Origin: Acanthaster planci
Taxonomy: Eukaryota; Echinodermata; Asteroidea; Valvatida; Acanthasteridae
Direction: 5' to 3'
DNA: 33,292 bases
NCBI RefSeq assembly: GCF_001949145.1
Contig: NW_019091443.1
Coordinates: 898,845-932,136 of the forward strand
Below are positions 28,424-33,292 of the stretch, in pieces. The position numbers and the translations under genes were made by a program. How positions within the stretch are numbered: the first letter of the stretch is position 1; every line of letters begins with the position of its first letter. The notes beneath the pieces were generated by a model. The model searched no databases, was not told the origin of the DNA, and worked only from the letters and a program-made list of their open reading frames with translations.

Positions 28424-28463
28424 AAATAATTCCCTTTCTTAATTCTGAGAAAGGGAATTATTT
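28424..28463. terminator. 16-bp perfect stem-loop between convergent genes
   Basis: The left arm AAATAATTCCCTTTCT (28424-28439) pairs completely with 28448-28463 around an eight-base loop. A run of T follows on the plus strand. It lies 25 bp after the stop of the plus-strand gene and about 70 bp past the end of the minus-strand gene, the place for a two-way transcript end signal. Confidence 0.6.
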
Positions 28464-28518
28464 TTTTTGTCCAATTATAAACCGACTTGCATTTTTTTAA
28501 CATAGGTCAAAATCAACT

Positions 28519-28672
28519 GCTTTACTCGCTACATTAAATAACCAACTCAACATGCTCCAAATGAACATAGATCAAAATCAAAACACTTACGCCCACAAAT
28601 AAAGTCCACATGTTACAAGCAATCCACCCTACCGCTTTACTCGCTACATTAAATAACCAACTCAACACGCTC
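28519..28672. repeat. 115-bp-spaced duplication in the end of the coiled-coil gene
   Basis: A 39-base word beginning GCTTTACTCGCTACATTAAA occurs at 28519-28557 and 28634-28672 with one mismatch, and flanking words are also similar (CATAGGTCAAAATC, CATAGATCAAAATC). The duplication alters the C-terminus of the minus-strand protein. Confidence 0.75.
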
Positions 28673-29830
28673 CCAATGACACCTTGCAAAGCTCCAAGCA
28701 CTTTCAAACCAAGTTTTTTCAAAACATTAGCTAAATTTTGTAATTGCCTTTTGATCCAATCTGTGATGCCACCTTTTGACCGTGGTTCCAGCTTTGGACT
28801 TGGCCCGGGTTTTGGTGCTGGTTCAAGATTTGGACTAGGAGTCCAGCCGCTACCATGCTCGACACAATCGCACTCAAGGCCAGCAAAAAAGCCATCAAAA
28901 TGCTCACAATTGTGATGCCTTCTTCTCTAAACAAAGTACCAATTTTTCACATAAAGTCAAATCCCCATCCATCACCGTGTTAATCATTTTTTTGATGCGG
29001 TTGATCTGGGTACGAATATGATGGGTGTTTCTATTAATAATTTCTAACCTGCCCCGCCTTTCCACTTGTAAATCGTCCAACTGTTGTTGAATTTCTGCAC
29101 GCTCTCCTTCTGATTGCGCTTCTTCTAATTCATTTTGGACTTGTTGAATCTTTGTATCCAACTCATCTAATTTGCCTTGGTTTAACAGAAGTTCTCCTTT
29201 TACCGTTTGTAACGATTTGTCCAATGCGACAAGTTCTCTGTAGTTTAACCCTTCGGTTTGTATTTCTTCTTGAGTTAAGTCTTCTAAAATATCACTGACT
29301 CCATCGGCTTCTTGAGGGAGTTCTCTCTATGGAATACTTTCAGGGTGAAGTTGTGAAAGTTTATCCAGTACTTCTCACGCTTCTGGTTTTGTTTTACCAG
29401 AAATATAGTCTCTAAAACCTAAAACGAGTCTTTCCTTTTTTTTACTTTACTGTTTTAATTTTTATTGTGTTTAAACTAAGAAATCTACTTTTGTCTTGTT
29501 CTCGGGTCAAAAGAACCTTTTTACCTTCAAACTTGACATAAAGATGGTTTTTACAGTCTAAATTAAAAAGTTTGGATCTTTACCTAGTGCTTCATACCCT
29601 GGTTCTTTTTGAATCGCATCATAAAAGTCATTCGTTTTATCTTCGATTAATGCAGCCATTAAATCTGATGTGTCTAGTCTTTGGCCCTCTACAAATGATG
29701 TCTCTTCTTTCGCTGTATCAATGTTATTGTCTCATTCTAGGTTTCAGTCATCTTCAAATGTTAAATCTTCTTCTTCTCCCCCTTGAGCAAACAGAGGTAC
29801 TTCTTCCGTGTCAAATCCACCTTCTGCCAT
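28534..29830 (-). pseudogene. Acidic, coiled-coil and hydrophobic-tail virion-type protein
   Basis: The start is the ATG at 29828-29830: MAEGGFDTEEVPLFAQGGEE, an acidic N-terminus with two in-frame stops. A middle part (about 29224-28904) is a long coiled coil (LNQGKLDELDTKIQQVQNEL and onward) ending in INRNTHHIRTQINRIKKMIN. A one-base shift leads to FREEGITIVSILMAFLLALS, a hydrophobic helix, then a Pro-rich linker (NLEPAPKPGPSPKLEP) and a second hydrophobic domain (GALQGVIGSVLSWLFNVASK, WTLFVGVSVLILIY). I know this architecture from invertebrate Polinton-like elements as an uncharacterised protein. It probably bridges membrane or capsid interior. Copy 1 has lost it in the deletion near 3650-3690. 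Confidence 0.6.
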
Positions 29831-29863
29831 GTTATTTAGTTTACTTTATGAAAAATCAGTTTT

Positions 29864-30109
29864 TTAACCACTGGGCAAACTGGCCGGCAATATGCCTAGC
29901 GTAACTAGCAAACATTGGGTAGTTAACGCACTGCTGGCAAGTGCTGCCATCTTTTCTGCGTCTTCGATAGATAAACGGTCCAAGTCTGGCGCTTTAATTT
30001 TTAGCAGCTTTTTACCGAGCATGGCGTATCCCATTGAAATGATACTGACTACGGCACCCTGATATATTGTGTTCACGATTCCGTTTACGTTGATGTTTGT
30101 GTTACTCAT
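29864..30109 (-). CDS. Small hydrophobic protein, copy 2 (81 aa)
   Basis: This is an intact ORF: MSNTNINVNGIVNTIYQGAV, then SIISMGYAMLGKKLLKIKAP and a helical C-terminal half ending PASLPSG. It is homologous to 3691-3912, with VNGI-NTIY-GAVVS and GYAML-KLLKI-PDL conserved. It is unbroken in both copies although nearly all neighbours are broken. The role is unknown, probably a small membrane-associated virion component. Confidence 0.6.
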   Translation of the reverse strand: MSNTNINVNGIVNTIYQGAVVSIISMGYAMLGKKLLKIKAPDLDRLSIEDAEKMAALASSALTTQCLLVTLGILPASLPSG

Positions 30110-30154
30110 TATGTTTAATATATAACGGTTTTAATATATACGGTTTTTAAATTA

Positions 30155-30357
30155 CTCCATATCTAAAATTTCTGACGTAGGTGCTATGGTTTGAACTGGT
30201 GCGATTGGTTCCCGGGCGGTTGATTCACCGCAGGCTTCTTTTTCTTTAAAAACAATGCGATAGCTATTCCTCCAATAATTCATGTATTCACTTTCCAAAA
30301 GGTCCAATATCCATTGGTCTTTCCGACAATTAAAGAACAGTGCTGCTGTTTATACAT
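30155..30357 (-). pseudogene. Fusion remnant: packaging ATPase N-terminus joined to TM-protein C-terminus
   Basis: An ATG at 30355-30357 begins MYKQQHCSLIVGKTN, the ATPase N-terminus with the second half of the Walker A motif missing. The reading then slips, and the sequence after GAATACATGAAT becomes the transmembrane part of the small TM gene (IIGGIAIALFLKKKKP), ending in another frame as APTSEILDME-stop. The rest of the ATPase, the HNH nuclease and the two unknown genes seen in copy 1 are deleted between these points. Confidence 0.55.
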
Positions 30358-30374
30358 ATTCCAACTGATGTTTT

Positions 30375-31578
30375 TTAATAAACCAGACTTTTAAAATCCC
30401 CATTTTCCACGGTCAACTGTGCATCCATTATCAAATAGACGTACATGTAAAGCAGCCCGGCTGCTTCGGCTTCCCGTTCCATCTGGATCGATATGTCGCC
30501 TCCTGCTCCCAGTGGCCTCCCTGAGCCATGGGCAGAATTGTCATCTGAATTTGTAAAGTCGAGCCATGGGCCTGTATTTATCTTTTGGGTAGCCCCCCAT
30601 ATCAACGCCCCTCAAGTTCAGATCTTTCGTAACCGCTCTGCCGGATTCTGTACCCGAATCTCTGAAAAACTTGGAGATTGCGTTTCAGTGTTGGTATTCA
30701 AACAGGTTTGCCCTCGACGGTTATGCTAGTTTTTGTAATGATTGGATTGTAAAATCATTGTAGGTTTTAACAGTGGGATCTTTAAACAAGATTAAAACAC
30801 CTTTTAGACTGTTAATTGTTTGATTGATGTTTATATTCCACAGCTGTCTGATTTGTTTACCGCTTGCTTTTTCCATGAGTGAACTTGGTCAAATAGTACA
30901 CTGAACCTTTATGCTTGGAGCGTAATGATTGAGCCAAATTGCGATTAGTTACAACTTCGTACTCCAAAGTCAGGCCTGAAATAGCGTATTCTATTCTGTG
31001 GCCGTGTCGGTCAATTTGAACACTTTGTCATGATTGTTGAACGCCAACTGATAAGTCAGTGGTTCTTAAAATTGTGACAGACGTCTGCATCGCGTTAACT
31101 CGAAATTTTGTTTCCTTGTAAACTAACATTGATTTCTGTGATTAGGTTATGCATGACGTTGTTGTATATGGTACAAATGTTGTCTGATCCGCCATCTAGG
31201 TCCAACTTAAAAGCCAACTTGGCTGACCCGGGCACGACGACGTCGTCAATCCCTAATGCAGGAAACTTGACTCTTAGCGTGTGACCAGCGGCGATTGTGC
31301 TTGGATTATGTGTAATTGTAACTTAGGGTCTTTCACCTTTGATAGCCCTAGGCACTTTGAGCCGATAACGCAACAAATGACACACCTGCCGCAAAAAATA
31401 TTTCTTCGTATTTAGTTAATTGATCTCGCTTGTGGAATGTTTCAGCCTGCATTTCTGCTAGCATGTCACCAATGTGATCTACGTTGGCTCGCGTGTTATC
31501 TAGCATACCCTTGATGTTGCTTTAGTCAGCTCGTATTTCGCCCAGCAGGTCTTTGATCTGTAAAAGTTCTTGCTCCAT
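30375..31578 (-). pseudogene. Double jelly-roll major capsid protein, copy 2
   Basis: The start at 31576-31578 gives MEQELLQIKDLLGEIRAD, a helical N-terminus with one stop, then DQLTKYEEIFFAAGVSFVAL. Shifted frames carry the first jelly roll (AAGHTLRVKFPALGIDDVVV, KLAFKLDLDGGSDN, LITEINVSLQGNKI). The second half includes QTINSLKGVLILFKDP, and the C-terminus is GSGRPLGAGGDISIQMER, then AQLTVENGDFKSLVY. These are the hallmark segments of Polinton-like capsid proteins. About 400 aa were encoded, and at least six breaks are visible. The last frame matches the fragment in copy 1. It would form the icosahedral shell. Confidence 0.7.
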
Positions 31579-31599
31579 TGTAAAATATAATAAAATAAA
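31579..31599. promoter_or_regulatory. 21-bp AT-rich divergent spacer (putative bidirectional promoter)
   Basis: The capsid gene (minus) and the small ORF at 31600 (plus) start head to head with only this almost pure A/T spacer (TAAAATATAATAAAATAAA). Transcription of both must start within it or inside the genes. A promoter function is inference. Confidence 0.35.
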
Positions 31600-31668
31600 A
31601 TGGGGAGTGCATTAATGATGGTAGGAGGAGCTATATTCAATGCGTTGGCCTTTACTGGGTCCAACTGA
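31600..31668 (+). pseudogene. N-terminal fragment of a small glycine-rich hydrophobic protein
   Basis: The 22-residue product begins MGSALMMVGGAIFNALAFTG and stops after SN. Similar starts (MG...GG...NA-x-AFTGS) are familiar to me from proteins encoded beside Polinton-like capsid genes, where the protein continues well beyond this point. Here the remainder is replaced by non-LTR retrotransposon sequence from about 31684. It is divergent from the capsid gene. Confidence 0.4.
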
Positions 31669-31683
31669 GCATGGCTTGTGTAC

Positions 31684-31886
31684 ATGTACATTAAGAAGAC
31701 AGGAGATTGCTAAGTGGTCAGAGACACCAAGCAGAAGTTGGAGATCTGAGAAAATATTCTTTTAAGAAACGCGAGAGATTAGGGCATCTAAAATGTGACC
31801 TTGATCGTGGGTTGATGATTGCACATGTTGAAAGAGATTGTGTGAGGTAAGCAGGTCATTGAACCTCTTGGTGTTGGAAGCATTGG
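31684..31886 (-). pseudogene. Endonuclease (EEP) fragment of a CR1/L2-like non-LTR retrotransposon
   Basis: The minus strand reads NTKRFNDLLTSHNLFQHVQS, then THDQGHILDALISR, and after one stop LQLLLGVSDHLAISCLL. TH-x2-GH-x-LD-x2-ISR followed by SDH is the C-terminal signature of the apurinic-type endonuclease of non-LTR elements, including the catalytic SDH. The fragment is inverted relative to the RT tail that follows. Confidence 0.7.
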
Positions 31887-31889
31887 GAT

Positions 31890-32176
31890 TTAACGATTAA
31901 TTTATGTATAAATATACGAATAATGCATTACCATCTTGTTTTAATGAATGTTTCACCTTAGCATCTAATGTTCATTCAATAAATACTCAAAGTGCATCCA
32001 AAAAGCATCTCTATGTTCAATTCAGTAGAAAATCCTTAAATAAAAATAGTCTAATGAATTGTGGCATTTCAAGTTGGAACAAACTGAATGATGCTCTAAA
32101 ATCATTGCCAACTCTGCCTGCATTTGCCAAAAAAAGGAAAATGACACTACTTAATACATATTTGGAAAATTTGTGA
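31890..32176 (+). pseudogene. RT C-terminal tail of a non-LTR retrotransposon
   Basis: An ORF from 31904 to 32176 reads MYKYTNNALPSCFNECFTLA, then YVQFSRKSLNKNSLMNCGI and SSWNKLND...LKSLPTLPAFAKK. The Y-N-LP-F, NTR-like, and GP/W-N-LP-like order is typical of the end of CR1/L2/Jockey-clade ORF2. The reading frame of this tail is intact. It is joined directly to the inverted endonuclease piece. Confidence 0.65.
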
Positions 32177-32630
32177 TGTCACCTAATTATTGTACATTCC
32201 ATCCATCAGACAGATGGATTCAGCCATGGCTAAGTCTTGTCTCATTCCTGTATATCTAATGTTCTGTATAGTCCTTGTCCTTGTCAATCCGAGGTCGGGG
32301 TACAAAAGCTTTTAGCTTCACCAACGTACCTCAATGTTGCCCTCTGTTTTTGTATTCACTGAGTGTCAATATTATTTGTCCTTCATCATAATTTAATTAA
32401 ATTACCTATAGCTCTTTCAAGGGCGATGTTAAAATAAATGTTGTTGAACCTATTGCTCCAGATGAGTAGAGGCCACATCTGGCATACTTCATGGCCGATG
32501 CGTCTCTATCAGTCGGTCTGGACCGCTGTGTGTAGCGCTCAGCGCCAGACTATGTAGGCAGTATGGACCTGTCTTGTCTCATACGCTACATGAGCTCTGA
32601 CTAAAGTGTCGTAGCCAGATAGGGTCTTGA
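32177..32630. other. 3' untranslated tail of the non-LTR element and unassigned DNA
   Basis: There is no gene. The first about 280 bases, ending near AAATAAATGTTGTTGAACC at 32453, are the probable 3' UTR of the non-LTR element. The remaining about 170 bases up to the terminal block hold nothing I recognise. Confidence 0.45.
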
Positions 32631-32900
32631 AGTAGTATAGCCCCACTTTTCCCCTGTACTATACCAACCTGACCCTCCTCACCACTTTCTCAGGCCTTCT
32701 CCCACCTCGGAAAAATTGAAAAAAAGGTTCTCACTCTCGTATACAAATTTTTGTCGCCCCATTCACCCCGGGAGACTTTGTTGCTTGAAGGAAAAGAAAA
32801 ACCCTACACTTCAAAATGGAGAATGGGGCTTCAAGAAAAATTGAACAAATTTTTAATTTCTTATATAAAAATATAAGCATGAACAGAGATAATCAAACCA
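32631..32900 (+). repeat. Terminal-repeat-like block, possible copy 3
   Basis: This is the direct repeat of 24768-25038. It starts AGTAGTATAGCCCCACTTTT and shares GGTTCTCACTCTCGTAT, GGGAGACTT and AAAATGGAGAATGGGGCTTC. The match lasts to AACAGAGAT...TCAAACCA and then stops. It is bordered on the left by unrelated DNA (GGGTCTTGA). Confidence 0.6.
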
Positions 32901-32934
32901 CATCACAACGTCGTCCTGTGTTATCAGGCTTTAA

Positions 32935-33292
32935 TCGAATTACAAAATCATTTTTACCGGGCTTTATCAAGCAACACAACATACCATCACTCCACGTCAC
33001 TATCCGGGTCAAAGGGGTCATACGAAACCAGAGCTTGTACGCGCAATCCAAGTGAACCAGCGTTCGTTCAAAAACCTACAGTGCAAAACTTACCGTCAGC
33101 TCTTACAGGTAGTCCAAGACAACGACACAAACTTTACAGCTGCGGGTGCAAATGGCAACGCGTTACGGAAAGATCTCATCGACGTGATTAAAGCCTTTAC
33201 CAGTCCAGAAGCAATTGCAGAGGCAGACATCCAAAACATCAGATGCTTTAAGGTACATGTAACTACAGAAATTGACGATAAACCCTCCTTTT
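32935..33292 (+). pseudogene. Open frame running off the window, SAP-like helical segment
   Basis: The frame opens after a TAA at 32932-32934 and stays open to the window edge (119 codons, no ATG in frame at the start). It includes GHTKPELVRAIQVNQRSFKN, resembling the helix-extension-helix start of SAP-type DNA-binding segments, then LRKDLIDVIKAF and a beta-like IRCFKVHVTTEIDDKPSF. A competing ORF from the ATG at 32879 to 33055 is probably its displaced start. If the element is inverted here, this could be the N-terminus of the polymerase. That is inference, and the protein continues outside the window. Confidence 0.35.

Noticed and set aside
29572-29904. 110-codon plus-strand ORF rich in Leu
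   Set aside because: Antisense of the acidic start of the coiled-coil gene. Its leucines come from the complement of Glu/Lys codons.
32815-33055. 79-codon ORF starting MENGAS inside the terminal block
   Set aside because: Its first part is terminal-repeat sequence, and in copy 2 the same ATG opens a frame that does not resemble a protein. The competing frame from 32935 is longer and more protein-like.

Overview
This is eukaryotic repeat-rich DNA, most likely from a marine invertebrate animal. No ordinary host gene could be recognised. It is a graveyard of mobile elements: two decayed copies of a Maverick/Polinton-type (virus-like, self-replicating) DNA transposon, the tip of a possible third copy, a nested set of Ngaro-like (DIRS-order) retrotransposons, a Ty3/Gypsy remnant, a CR1/L2-like non-LTR remnant and a SINE-like insert. 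The element types, the many TACATGTA-like words and the lack of bacterial features support this. The species cannot be named from the sequence.

Region 1-10,246 is Polinton-like copy 1. Plus-strand genes come first: an RPB6-like small protein, a Cys-x-x-Cys chain protein, unrecognised ORFs, a hydrophobic/coiled-coil protein and a protein with an MGxxxS myristoylation signal. Minus-strand genes follow: a small hydrophobic protein, a single-TM protein, two unknowns, an HNH-type nuclease, a packaging ATPase and the C-terminus of a major capsid protein. A plus-strand retroviral-type integrase and a minus-strand protein-primed-type DNA polymerase B then meet tail to tail. Almost all carry stops or frameshifts.

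Region 10,222-17,340 is made of Ngaro-like elements. Part A (gag-like plus RT) and part C (RNase H, tyrosine recombinase, SGNH hydrolase) look like two halves of one element, split by a second element, B (RT tail, RNase H, tyrosine recombinase, SGNH hydrolase). B ends in a tandem array with a period near 56 bp. Region 17,340-20,220 holds non-coding sequence and a Gypsy integrase remnant, followed by a 531-base gap. Region 20,752-24,767 shows only short tandem repeats.

Region 24,768-31,668 is Polinton-like copy 2. It starts with a terminal-repeat-like block and has the same gene order as copy 1, with different deletions. It retains most of the capsid gene, a coiled-coil/hydrophobic protein and a fragment of a gene divergent from the capsid gene, but it lacks integrase and polymerase. 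A non-LTR retrotransposon remnant (31,684-32,176) interrupts it. At 32,631 the terminal block recurs in direct orientation and leads into an open frame that runs off the window, probably one end of a third copy.

In a live element of this kind the polymerase copies the genome, the integrase inserts it, and the ATPase and capsid proteins package it. Here both copies are dead as far as can be read. Their side-by-side comparison is still informative, because it identifies small genes (Cys-chain, hydrophobic, myristoylated) that belong to the family and have no assigned function.
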